Shown here in pieces: positions 12,601 to 23,405 of a DNA stretch of 64,000 nucleotides; positions within the stretch are counted from its first letter, which is position 1; each line of letters begins with the position of its first letter. Location of the stretch: assembly GCA_036785325.1 (NCBI GenBank), contig JAXIVH010000187.1, positions 17,501 through 81,500 on the forward strand. The letters run 5' to 3'. Source of the stretch: Urophycis tenuis (lineage: Eukaryota > Chordata > Actinopteri > Gadiformes > Phycidae). Under the pieces are notes generated by a model. The model was not told where the DNA came from. It worked only from the letters and a program-made list of their open reading frames with translations, and searched no databases. Made by a program: the position numbers and the translations under genes.

Positions 12601-12700
12601 TTTATAAAGCCCACCCCCGGGGTGGCTAGAAATTTCCAATCCTGGCTCTGTGATGGGGGGGGGGGGGGTCTGTTATGAATTTGTTTTTTTTATTATTTTT
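6601..12700 (+). repeat. HOR-I domain (N-D-B-C-A series)
   Basis: Several rounds of the five-monomer order are readable. The N spacer with TTTAAATATAATTTTATT or a close variant lies near 6716, 7875, 8180, 8765, 9917 and 10690. It is followed by a type D unit (CCTGCCTCAG, GTTGTGA), a type B unit (ACCCCCGG, CTCTGTG), a type C unit (ATCAAG, GTCATT, AGTAATG, GAATTTG) and a type A unit (GATGGGGGTGGGG). Rounds differ by insertion or loss of single monomers. One rearranged unit lies at 11207-11240 and is listed separately. Confidence 0.8.
11207..11240 (+). repeat. Rearranged monomer with duplicated GAAATTTCCG
   Basis: After ATAAAGCCCA the usual CACCCGGGGTG is missing. In its place stands GAAATTTCCG (11217-11226), followed by GCTA and a second GAAATTTCCG (11231-11240). 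The inserted 10 bp equal the downstream sequence of the same unit, so a short template switch or patchy conversion is the simplest explanation. The unit has lost its CCCGGG palindrome and therefore its only CpG in that element. Confidence 0.85.
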
Positions 12701-14390
12701 TTATAAAGCCCACCCCCGGGGTGTCTAGAAAGTTCCAATCCTGGCTCAGTGATGGGGAGGGGGGGGGTCTGTTGTTATTTATTTATTATTTATTTTTTTT
12801 ATAAAGCCCACCCCCGGGGTGGCTAGAAATTTCCAATCCTGGCTCTCTGATGGGGGGGGGGGGGTCTGTTATGATTTTTTTTTTTTTTTTTTTTTTTATC
12901 AAGCCCACACCCGGGGTGGCTAGACATTTCCAATCCTGGCTCAGTAATGGGGGGCGTCTGCTATGATTTTTTTTTTTTTCATTTTTTTTTTAAAAAGCCC
13001 ACACCCGGGGTGGCTAGAAATTTCCAATCCTGCCTCAGTGATGGGGGGGGGGGGGGTCTGTTGTGATTTTTTATTTTTTTTATTTTTTTATAAAGCCCAC
13101 CCCCGGGGTGGCTAGAAAGTTCCAATCCTGGCTCAGTGATGGGGGGGGGTCTGTTATGAATTTTTTTTTATTTTTTTTTTATTTTTTATAAAGCCCACCC
13201 CCGGGGTGGCTAGACATTTCCAATCCTGGCTCAGTAATGGGGGTGGGGTCTGTTATGATTTTTATTTATTTTTTTTATTTTATAAAGCCCACACCCGGGG
13301 TGGCTAGAAATTTCCAATCCTGGCTCAATGATGGGGGGGCGGGGTCTTTTGTGATTTTTTTTTTTTCTTTTTATAAAGCCCACACCCGGGGTGGCTAGAA
13401 ATTCCCAAACCTGGCTCAGTAATGGGGGGGGGTCTGTTATAATTTTTTTATTTATTTCTTTTTATAAAGCCCACACCCGGGGTGGCTAGAAATTTCCAAT
13501 CCTGGCTCAGTAATGGGGGGGGGTCTGTTATGAATTTGTTTTTTTTATTATTTTCTTATAAAGCCCACCCCCGGGGTGGCTAGAAATTTCCAATCCTGAC
13601 TCTGTGATGGGGGTGGGGTCTGTTATGATTTTTTTTTTTTTTATATTTGTTTATAAAGCCCACACCCGGGATGGCTAGAAATTTCCGATCCTGGCTCAGT
13701 GATGGGGGTTGGGTCTGTTATGATTTTTTATTTTTTTTTATTTTTTATAAAGCCCACCCCCGTGGTGGCTAGACATTTCCAATCCTGGCTCAGTAATGGG
13801 GGGGGGGGGTCTGTTATGAATTTGTTTTTTTTATTATTTTTTTATAAAGCCCACCCCCGGGGTGGCTAGAAATTTCCAATCCTGGCTCAGTGATGGGGGT
13901 GGGGTCTGTTATGATTTTTTTTTTTTTTTTTTTATAAAGCCCACACCCGGGTGGCTAGAAATTTCCAATCCTGGCTCAGTGATGGGGGTGGGTTCTGTTA
14001 TGATTTTTTGTTTTTTTTTTGTTTTATAAAGCCCACACCCGGGGTGGCTAGAAATTTCCAATCCAGGCTCAGTGATGGGGGTGGGGTCTGTTATGATTTT
14101 TTTTTATTTTTTTTTTTATAAAGCCCACACCTGGGGTGGCTAGAAAGTTCCAATCCTTGCTCAGTGATGGGGGGGGGTCTGTTGTGATTTATTTTTATTT
14201 ATTTATTTTTTATAAAGCCCACCCCCGGGGATGGCTAGAAATTTCCAATCCTGGCTCTGTGATTGGGGTGGGGTCTGTTATGATTTTTAATTTTTATTTT
14301 TATTTTTTATAAAGCCCACACCCGGGGTGGCTAGAAATTTCCAATCCTGGCTCAGTGATGGGTGGGGGTCTGTTATGATTTTTTTATTTA
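12701..14390 (+). repeat. Mixed monomers, including the block gamma prototype
   Basis: This stretch mixes several flavours. Near 13.3-13.5 kb is the minor HOR-III flavour, with a GGGGCGGGG box at 13336-13344, ATTCCCAA and TTATAATTTTTTT. From about 13.9 kb a marker series begins: AATCCAGGCTC near 14060, AATCCTTGCTC near 14153 and CCCCCGGGGATGG near 14222. It recurs near 47.85, 53.08 and 54.44 kb. The spacing is irregular and no short tandem duplication stands out. Confidence 0.7.
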
Positions 14391-16940
14391 TTTTTTTAAA
14401 TAATTTTATTATTTTTTTTTATAAAGCCCACACCCGGGGTGGCTAGAAATTTCAAATCCTGTCTCAGTGATGGGGGGGGGGGGGGGGGGGGGTCTGTTGT
14501 GATTTTATTTATTTTTTATTTTTTTATAGAGCCCACCTCGGGGTGGCTAGAAATTTCCAATCCTTTCTCAGTGATGGGGGGGGGGGGGGTCTGTTGTGAT
14601 TTTATTATTATTATTATTTTTTATAAAGCCCACCCCCGGGGTGGCTAGAAATTTCCAATCCTGGCTCTGTGATGGGGGGGGGGGGGGGGGGGTCTGCTAT
14701 GATTTTTTATTATTTGATTTTTTTTATCAAGCCCACACCCGGGGTGGCTAGACATTTCCAATCCTGGCTCAGTAATGGGGGGGGGGTCTGTTATGAATTT
14801 GTTTTTTTTATTATTTTTTTATAAAGCCCACACCCGGGGTGGCTAGAAAGTTCCAATCCTGGCTCAGTGATGGGGGGGGGGGGGGGGGTCTGTTGTGATT
14901 TTTTTTTTTTTTTTTTTTTTTATAAAGCCCACACCTGGGGAGGCTAGAAATTTCCAATCCTGCCTCAGTGATGGGGGGGGGGTCTGTTGTTATTTTTATT
15001 TATATTTTTTTTTTTATAAAGCCCACCCCCGGGGTGGCTAGAAATTTCCAATCCTGGCTCTGTGATGGGGGGGGTTGTCTGTTATGATTTTTTATTATTA
15101 TTTTTTTTTTATCAAGCCCACACCCGGGGTGGCTAGACATTTCCAATCCTGGCTCAGTAATGGGGGGGGTCTGTTATGAATTTGTTTTTTTTATTATTTT
15201 TTTATAAAGCCCACACCCGGGGTGGCTAGAAAGTTCCAATCCTGGCTCAGTGATGGGGGGGGGGGGTCTGTTGTGATTTTTTTTTTATTTTTTTTTTTTT
15301 ATAAAGCCCACACCCGGGTTGGCTAGAAATTTCCAATCCTGCCTCAGTGATGGGGGGGGGGGGGGGGGGTCTGTTGTTATTTTTTTTAATATTTTTTTTT
15401 TTATAAAGCCCACCCCCGGGGTGGCTAGAAATTTCCAATCCTGGCTCTATGATGGGGGGGGTTGTCTGTTATGATTTTTTATTATTTTATTTTTTTTATC
15501 AAGCCCACACCCGGGGTGGCTAGACATTTCCAATCCTGGCTCAGTAATGGGGGGGGTCTGTTATGAATTTGTTTTTTTTATTATTTTTTTATAAAGCCCA
15601 ACCCCGGGGTGGCTAGAAATTTCCAATCCTGGCTCAGTGATGGGGGTGGGGGGGGGTCTGTTATGATTTTTTTATTTTTTTTATTTTTATAAAGCCCACA
15701 CCCTGGGTGGCTAGAAAGTTCCAATCCTGGCTCAGTGATGGGGGGGGGGGTCTGTTACGATTTTTTTATTTTTTATTTTTTTTTATAAAGCCCACACCTG
15801 GGTTGGCTGGAAATTTCCAATCCTGCCTCAGTGATGGGGGGGGGGTCTGTTTTTATTTTTTTTTATATATTTTTTTTTATAAAGCCCACCCCCGGGGTGG
15901 CTAGAAATTTCCAATCCTGGCTCTGTGATGGGGGGGGGGTCTGTTATGAATTTTTGTTTTTGTTTTTTTTTTTGTTTATAAAGCCCACCCCCGGGGTGGC
16001 TAGACATTTCCAATCCTGTCTCAGTGATGGGGGGGGGGGGTCTGTTGTGATTTTTTTATTTTTTTTATTTTTATAAAGCCCACACCCGGGGTGGCTAGAA
16101 AGTTCCAATCCTGGCTCAGTGATGGGGGGGGGTCTGTTGTGATTTTTTTTTATTTTATTTTTTTTTATAAAGCCCACCCCCGGGGTGGCTAGAAATTTCC
16201 AATCCTGACTCTGTGATGGGGGTGGGGTCTGTTACGATTTTTTATTTTTTTATATTTGTTTATAAAGCCCACACCTGGGTTGGCTGGAAATTTCCAATCC
16301 TGCCTCAGTGATGGGGGGGGGGGTCTGTTGTTATTTTTTTTTATATATTTTTTTTTATAAAGCCCACCCCCGGGGTGGCTAGAAATTTCCAATCCTGGCT
16401 CTGTGATGGGGGGGGGGTCTGTTATGAATTTTTGTTTTTTTGTTTTTTTTGTTTATAAAGCCCACCCCCGGGGTGGCTAGACATTTCCAATCCTGTCTCA
16501 GTGATGGGGGGGGGGGGGGGTCTGTTGTGATTTTATTTTATTTATTTTTCTTTATAAAGCCCACCCCCGGGGTGGCTAGAAATTTCCAATCCTGGCTCTG
16601 TGATGGGGGGTGGGTCTGTTATGAAATTTTTTTATTTTTTTTTTGTTTGTTTATAAAGCCCACCCCCGGGGTGGCTAGACATTTCCAATCCTGGCTCAGT
16701 AATGGGGGGGGGGGTCTGTTATGATTTTTTTTTCATTTTTTTTTTTTTTTTTAGAAAACCCACACCCTGGGTGGCTAGACATTTCCAATCCTGGCTCAGT
16801 ATTGGAGGGGGGGGGTCTGTTATGATTTTTATTTATTTTTTTTTTTTTGATAAAGCCCACACCCGGGGTGGCTAGAAAATTCCAATCCTGGCTCAATGAT
16901 GGGGGGGGCGGGGTCTTTTGTGATTTTTTATTTTATTTTT
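14391..16940 (+). repeat. HOR-II domain
   Basis: Type D and B units carry HOR-II marks, including GTTGTTATT, GGTTGTCTG (near 15070 and 15461) and type C units with GACATT. The marker ATAGAGCCCACCTCGGGG near 14525 recurs near 48305, 53531 and 54894, tying this stretch to block gamma copies. Near 15.9-16.7 kb are spacers of the TTTTTGTTTATAAAG type. One GC box of the HOR-III flavour lies at 16905-16913. Confidence 0.72.
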
Positions 16941-17330
16941 TTATAAAGCCCACACCCGGGGTGGCTAGAAATTCCCAATCCTGGCTCAGTAATGGGGGGG
17001 GTCTGTTATAATTTTTTTAATTTATTTCTTTTTATAAAGCCCACACCCGGGGTTGCTAGAAATTTCCAATCCTGGCTCAATGATGGGGGGGGGCGGGGTC
17101 TTTTATGATATTTTTATTTTATTTTTGTTTTATAAAGCCCACACCCGGGGTGGCTAGAAATTTCCAATCCTGGCTCAGTAATGGGGGGGGGGGTCTGTTA
17201 TGATTTTTTTTTATTTATTTATTTATTTTTTTATAAAGCCCACACCCGTGGTGGCTAGAAATTTCCAATCCTGGCTCAGTAATGGGTGGGGGTCTGTTCT
17301 GAATTTTTATTTTTTTATTTATTTATTTTT
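16941..17330 (+). repeat. 390-bp tandem duplication, unit 1 (four monomers)
   Basis: Four monomers carry the markers ATTCCCAATCC, TTATAATTTTTTTAATTT, GGGGTTGCTAG, CAATGATG with a GGGGCGGGG box at 17090-17098, and TTTTATGATATTTTT. The series repeats exactly 390 bp downstream. The odd GGTTGCTAG core and TGATATTTTT spacer make the match hard to explain other than by recent duplication. Confidence 0.92.
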
Positions 17331-17691
17331 TTATAAAGCCCACACCCGGGTTGGCTAGAAATTCCCAATCCTGGCTCAGTAATGGGGGGGGTCTGTTATA
17401 ATTTTTTTAATTTATTTCTTTTTATAAAGCCCACACCCGGGGTTGCTAGAAATTTCCAATCCTGGCTCAATGATGGGGGGGGGCGGGGTCTTTTATGATA
17501 TTTTTATTTTATTTTTGTTTTATAAAGCCCACACCCGGGGTGGCTAGAAATTTCCAATCCTGGCTCAGTAATGGGGGGGGGGGTCTGTTATGATTTTTTT
17601 TTATTTATTTATTTATTTTTTTATAAAGCCCACACCTGGGGTGGCTAGAAATTTCCAATCCTGGCTCAGTGATGGGTGGGGGTCTGTTATG

Positions 17692-17720
<29 letters not shown>
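17331..17720 (+). repeat. 390-bp tandem duplication, unit 2
   Basis: This is the copy of 16941-17330. The first three monomers are almost identical, including the GC box at 17480-17488. The fourth differs by several substitutions (CACCTGGGG for CACCCGTGG, AGTGATGG for AGTAATGG, GTTATGAA for GTTCTGAA), then the spacers diverge near 17710. Confidence 0.9.
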
Positions 17721-17722
<2 letters not shown>

Positions 17723-18194
17723 GTATAAAGCCCACAACCGGGGTGGCTAGACATTTCCAATCCTGACTCAGTGATGGGGGTGGGGTCTGTTATGAATTTT
17801 TTATTTTTATTTATTTTTTATAAAGCCCACACCCGGGGTGGCTAGAAATTTCCAATCCTGGCTCAGTGATGGGGGGGGGGGTCTGTTATGATTTTTTTTT
17901 TTTTTTTTATAAAACCCACACCCGGGAGGCTAGAAATTTCAAATCCTGGCTCAGTGATGGGGGTGGGGTCTGTTATGATTTTTTTCTTTTTTTTTTTAAT
18001 AAAGCCCACACCCCGGGTGGCTAGACATTTCCAATCCTGGCTTAGTAATGGGGGGGGGGGTCTGTTATGAATTATTTTTCATTTTTATTTTTTTTTTAGA
18101 AAGCCCACACCCGGGGTGGCTAGAAATTTCCAATCCTGGCTCAGTAATGGGGGGGGGGGGGGGTCTGTTATGATTTTTTTTATTTTATTTATTT

Positions 18195-18209
18195 AAAAAA
18201 AAAAAAAAA
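18195..18209 (+). repeat. 15-bp A-run in a spacer that is normally T-rich
   Basis: The spacer reads TATTTATTT, then 15 As, then TTCTAGCCC. The following unit starts with TTCTAGCCC rather than ATAAAGCCC and has CACCAGGGG, so the border is unusual as well. A local inversion or foldback of the T-tract would produce this. Confidence 0.9.
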
Positions 18210-19926
18210 TTCTAGCCCACACCAGGGGTGGCTAGAAATTTCCTATACTTGCTCAGTAATGGGGGGGGTCTTTTATGAATTTTTATTTATTTATTTTTTT
18301 TTAATTTTTATAAAGCCCACACCTGGGGTGGCTAAAAATTTCCAATCCTGGCTCAGTGATGGGGGTGGGGTCTGTTATGATTTTTTTTTATTATTTTTTT
18401 TATAAAGCCCACACCCGGGGTGGCTAGAAATTTCCAATCCTGGCTCAGTGATGGGGGGGGGGGGGGGGGGGTCTGTTATGATTTTTTTTTTTTATTTTTT
18501 TTTATAAAGCCCACACCCGGGGTGGCTATAAATTTCCAATCCTGCCTCATTGATGGGGGGGGGGGGGGGGTCTGTTGTGATTTTATTTTATTTTATTTTT
18601 TTTTATAAAGCCCACCCCCGGGGTGGCTAGAAATTTCCAATCCTGGCTCTGTGATGGGGGGGGTCTGTTATGATTTTTTTTTTTTTCTTTTTTTTTTTAT
18701 AAAGCCCACACCCGGGGTGGCTAGAAATTTCCAATCCTGGCTCAGTGATGGGGGGGGGGGGTCTGTTATGATTTTTTTCTTTTTTTTTTATTAAGCACAC
18801 ACCCGGGTGGCTAGAAATTTCCAATCCTGGCTAAATGATGGGGGTGAGGTCTGTTATGATTTTTTTTTTATTTTTTTTTTATAAAGCCCACACCCGGGGT
18901 GGCTAGAAATTTCCAATCATGGCTCAGTGATGGGGGGGCGGGGTCTTTTGTGATTTTTATTTTATTTTTATTTTTTTATAAAGCCCATCCCTGGGGTGGC
19001 TAGAAATTTCCAATCCTGGCTCTGTGATGGGGGTGGGGGGGGGGGGTCTGTTATCATTTTTTATTATTATTTTATTTTAATAAAGCCCACACCCGGGTTT
19101 GCTAGAAAGTTCCAATCCTGGCTCAGTGATGGGGGGGGGGGGTCTTTTGTGATTTTTTTTTACTTTATTTTTTTTTATAAAGCCCACCCCCGGGGTGGCT
19201 AGAAATTTCCAATCCTGGCTCTGTGATGGGGGTGGGGTCTGTTATGATTTTTATTTTTATTTTTATTTTTTATAAAGCCCACACCCGGGGTGGCTAGAAA
19301 TGTCCAATCCTGGCTCAGTGATGGGGGTGGGGTCTGTTATGTTTTTTTTTTTTTTTTTTTTTATAAAGCCCACACCCGGGGTGGCTAGAAATTTCCAATC
19401 CTGGCTCTGTGATGGGGGTGGGGTCTGGTATGATTTTTAATTTTTTAATTTTTTTTTTATAAAGCCCACACCCGGGGTGGCTAGAAATTTCCAATCCTGG
19501 CTCAATGATGGGGGTGGGGTCTGTTATGATTTTTTATTATTTTATTTTTTTTATCAAGCCCACACCCGGGCTGGCTAGACATTTCCAATCCTGGCTCAGT
19601 AATGGGGGGGGGTCTGTTATGAATGTTTTTTTTATTATTTTTTTATAAAGCCCACCCCCGGGGTGGCTAGACATTTCCAATCCTGGCCCAGTGATGGGGG
19701 TGGGGTCTGTTATGATTTTTAATTTTTTAATTTTTTTTTTATAAAGCCCACACCCGGGGTGGCTAGAAATTTCCAATCCTGGCTCAGTGATGGGGGTGGG
19801 GTCTGTTATGATTTTTTATAATTTTTTTTTTTTTAAAGCCCATCCCCGGGGTGGCTAGAAATTTCCAATCATGACTCTGTGATGGGGTTGGGGTCTGTTA
19901 TGATTTTCTATTTTTTTATTTTTTTT

Positions 19927-19968
19927 ATAAAGGCCACACCCGGGGGGGGGGGGGGTCTGTTATGATTT
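19927..19968 (+). repeat. Collapsed monomer lacking the central core
   Basis: ATAAAGGCCACACCC runs directly into a 14-base G-run (19942-19955) and TCTGTTATGA. The roughly 35 bp from TGGCTAG to CAGTGAT are missing. Both ends of the missing part are G-runs (CCCGGGG and the main G-tract), so the deletion probably arose by pairing of these two G-runs. The A-run at 19969-19984 follows immediately. Confidence 0.92.
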
Positions 19969-19984
19969 AAAAAAAAAAAAAAAA
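19969..19984 (+). repeat. 16-bp A-run in a spacer
   Basis: After TATGATTT the spacer continues with 16 As, then TTATTACTAAGCCC. This is the longest A-run noticed on the plus strand, and it sits beside the collapsed monomer. The next unit begins with ACTAAG rather than ATAAAG. Confidence 0.9.
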
Positions 19985-20010
19985 TTATTACTAAGCCCAC
20001 ACCCGGGATG

Positions 20011-22466
20011 GCTAGAAATTTCCAATACTTGCTCAGTAATGGGGGGGGGGGGGGTCTTTTATGAATTTTTATTTATTTATTATTTTTTTATTTTTATAAA
20101 GCCCACACCCGGGGTGGCTAAAAATTTCCAATCCTGGCTCAGTGATGGGGGTGGGGTCTGTTATGATTTTTTTAATTTTTTTTTTTTATAAAGCCCACAC
20201 CCGGGGTAGCTAGAAATTTCCAATCCTGGCTCAGTGATGGGTGGGGGTCTGTTATGAATTTTTATTTTTTATTTTATTTTATTTTTATTTTTTATTTTTT
20301 TTTGTATAAAGCCCACACCCGGGGTGGCTAGAAATTTCCAATCCTGCCTCAGTGATGGGGGGGGGGGGGGTCTGTTGTGATTTTTTTTTTTTTTTTTTTT
20401 TTATAAAGCCCACCCCCGGGGTGGCTAGAAATTTCCAATCCTGGCTCAGTGATGGGGGTGGGGTATTTGATGTTTTTTTTTTAATTTTTTTTTTTTATAA
20501 AGCCCACACCCGGGGTGGCTAGAAATTTCCAATCCTGGCTCAGTGATGGGGGGGGGGTCTGTTATGATTTTTTTTTTTTTTTTTTATAAAGCCCACACCA
20601 GAGGTGGCTAGAAATTTCCAATCCTGGCTCAGTGATGTGTGGGGGGGTTTGTTATGTTTTTTTTTTTTTTTTCATAAAGCCCACACCTGGGTGGCTAGAA
20701 ATTTCCAATCCTGGCTCAGTGATGGGGGGGGGTCTGTTATGATTTTTTAATTTTTTTTTTTAAATATATTTTTTATTTTTTTTATAAAGCCCACACCCGG
20801 GGGTGGCTAGAAATTTCCAATCCTGCCTCAGTGATGGGGGGGGGGGTCTGTTGTGATTTTTTATTTTTTTTTATTTTTTTATAAAGCCCACCCCCGGGGT
20901 GGCTAGAAATTTCCAATCCTGGCTCTTTGATGGGGGGGGGGGGGGGGTCTGTTATGATTTTTTATTATTATTTTATTTTAATAAAGCCCACACCCGGGGT
21001 TGCTAGACATTTCCAATCCTGGCTCAGTAATGGGGGGGGGTCTGTTATGAATTTGTTTTTTTTATTATTTTTTTATAAAGCCCACAGCCGGGGTGGCTAG
21101 AAATTTCAAATCCTGGCTCAGTGATGGGTGGGGGTCAGTTATGAATTTTTATTTTTTATTTTTTTATTTTTTTTTTATTTATTATTTTTTGTATAAAGCC
21201 CACACCCGATGTGGCTAGAAATTTCCAATCCTGCCTCAGTGATGGGGGGGGGGGTCTGTTGTGATTTTTTATTTTTTTTATTTTTTTATAAAGCCCACCC
21301 CCGGGGTGGCTAGTCATTTCCAATCCTGGCTCAGTAATGGGGGGGGTCTGTTATGAATTTGTTTTTTTTATTATTTTTTTATAAAGCCCACACCTGGGGT
21401 GGCTAGAAATTTCCAATCCTGCCTCAGTGATGGGGGGGGGGGGTCTGTTGTGATTTTTTATTTTTTTTATTTTTTTATAAAGCCCACCCCCGGGGTGTCT
21501 AGAAATTTCCGATCCTGGAACAGTGATGGGGTCGGGGTCTGTTATGATTTTTTATAATTTTTTTTTTTATAAAGCCCACCCCCGGGGTGGCTAGAAATGT
21601 CCAATCCTGGCTCAGTGATGGGGGGGGGGTCTGTTATGATTTTTATTATTTTTTTTATTTATAAAGCCCACCCCCGGAGTGGCTCGAAATTTCCAATCCT
21701 GGCTCAGTTATGGGGGGGGGGTCTGTTATGATTTTATTTTATTTTTTTATAAAGCCCACACCCGGGCTGGCTAGAAATTTCCAATCCTGGCTCAGTGATG
21801 GGGGGGGGGGGGGGTCTGTTATGATTTTTTATTTTTTTTATTTTTATAAAGCCCACACCAGAGGTGGCTAGAAATTTCCAATCCTGGCTCAGTGATTGGT
21901 GGGGGTCTGTTATGAATTTTTATTTTTTTATTTATTTTATTTTTTTATTTTATTATTTTTTGTATAAAGCCCACACCCGGGGTGGCTAGAAATTTCCAAT
22001 CCTGGCTCTGTGATGGGGGGGGGGGGGGGGGGGTCTGTTATGATTTTTAATTATTATTTTTTTTTTATCAAGCCCACACCCGGGGTGGCTAGTCATTTCC
22101 AATCCTGGCTCAGTAATGGGGGGGTCTGTTATGAATTTGTTTTTTTTATAATTTTTTTATCAAGCCCATACCCGGGGTGGCTAGAAATTTCCAATCCTGG
22201 CTCAGTAATGGGGGGGGGGGGTCTGTTATGATTTTTTTAATTTTTTTTAAATATAATTTTATTATTTGTTTTATAAAGCCCACACCCGGGGTGGCTAGAA
22301 ATTTCCAATCCTGCCTCAGTGATGGGGGGGGGGGGGGGTCTGTTTTGATTTTTTTTGATTTTTATTTTTTTTTTATAAAGCCCACCCCCGGGTTGGCTAG
22401 ACATTTCCAATCCTGGCTCAGTAATGGGGGGGTCTGTTATGATTTTTTTTTTTTCTTTTTTTTTTT
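20011..22466 (+). repeat. HOR-I domain with mixed type A units
   Basis: Units alternate between types D, B and C. GTCATT in type C is seen near 21313 and 22092, while one GACATT unit occurs near 21005. Long TATTTTATTTT spacers lie near 20260, 21150 and 21920. The sequence CTAAAAATTTCC near 20119, preceded by a TCTTTTATGAATTT spacer, links the start to block alpha. A unit with CGGAGTGGCTCG lies near 21675. Confidence 0.75.
21673..21689 (-). other. CENP-B-box-like motif, correct bases but one base too long
   Basis: On the minus strand this unit reads TTTCGAGCCACTCCGGG. It contains TTCG, the central A and CGGG of the CENP-B box, but three bases instead of two separate the A from CGGG. It is the only unit noticed with TTCG at this place, because CTAGAAA is changed to CTCGAAA on the plus strand. 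The match may be chance, and binding cannot be judged from sequence. Confidence 0.3.
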
Positions 22467-22962
22467 ATAAAGCCCACACCCGGGGTGGCTAGAAATTTCC
22501 AATCCTGGCTCAGTGATGGGGGGGGGTCTGTTATGATTTTTTTAATTTTTTTTAAATATAATTTTATTATTTTTTTTATAAAGCCCACACCCGGGGTGGC
22601 TAGAAATTTCCAATCCTGCCTCAGTGATGGGGGGGGGGGGGTCTGTTGTGATTTTTTATTTTTTTTATTTTTTTATAAAGCCCACCCCCGGGGTGGCTAG
22701 AAATTTCCAATCCTGGCTCTGTGATGGGGTGGGGGGGGGTCTGTTATGATTTTTTTTTTTTTTTTTTTTTATCAAGCCCACACCCGGGGTGGCTAGAAAG
22801 TTCCAATCCTGGCTCAGTGATGGGGGGGGGGGTCTGATGTGATTTTATTTTATTTTATATTTTTTTTTATAAAGCCCACCCCCGGGGTGGCTAGAAATTT
22901 CCAATCCTGGCTCAGTGATGGGGTCGGGGTCTGTTATGATTTTTTATTTTTATTTTTTTTTT
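22467..22962 (+). repeat. 497-bp tandem duplication, unit 1 (five monomers)
   Basis: The unit holds N, D, B, a gaaagtt-type E monomer and an A monomer. Markers are a TTTAAATATAATTTTATT spacer, CCTGCCTCAG, CTCTGTGATGGGGTGGGG, and TCTGATGTGATTTTA at 22833 where TCTGTTGTGA is usual. The TCTGATGTGA marker returns 497 bp later at 23330. Confidence 0.92.
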
Positions 22963-23405
22963 ATAAACCCCACACCCGGGGTGGCTAGAAATTTCCAATC
23001 CTGGCTCAGTGATGGGGGGGGGGTCTGTTATGATTTTTTTAATTTTTTTTAAATATAATTTTATTATTTTTTTTATAAAGCCCACACCCGGGGTGGCTAG
23101 AAATTTCCAATCCTGCCTCAGTGATGGGGGGGGGGGGGTCTGTTGTGATTTTTTATTTTTTTTATTTTTTTATAAAGCCCACCCCCGGGGTGGCTAGAAA
23201 TTTCCAATCCTGGCTCTGTGATGGGGTGGGGGGGGGTCTGTTATGATTTTTTTTTTTTTTTTTTTTTATCAAGCCCACACCCGGGGTGGCTAGAAAGTTC
23301 CAATCCTGGCTCAGTGATGGGGGGGGGGGTCTGATGTGATTTTATTTTATTTTATATTTTTTTATAAAGCCCACCCCCGGGGTGGCTAGAAATTTCCAAT
23401 CCTGG
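22963..23405 (+). repeat. 497-bp tandem duplication, unit 2
   Basis: This copy follows unit 1 monomer by monomer through TCTGATGTGA at 23330. It departs where unit 1 has CTCAGTGATGGGGTCGGGG and unit 2 has CTCTGTGATGGGGGTGGGG, near 23405. It starts with ATAAACCCC, the altered border found in several other places (near 10520, 30884, 34850 and 40916). Confidence 0.9.

Larger units (their letters stand above)
17721..20010 (+). repeat. Diverse monomers with A-run spacers and one collapsed unit
   Basis: This is the least regular part of the first third of the window. Two spacers contain pure A-runs (18195-18209 and 19969-19984) instead of T-runs, and one unit near 19927 has lost most of its core. 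A GC box lies at 18935-18943. Between 19.2 and 19.8 kb are units with GATGGGGGTGGGG and AATTTTTTAATTTT spacers. No tandem duplication was recognised. Confidence 0.7.
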
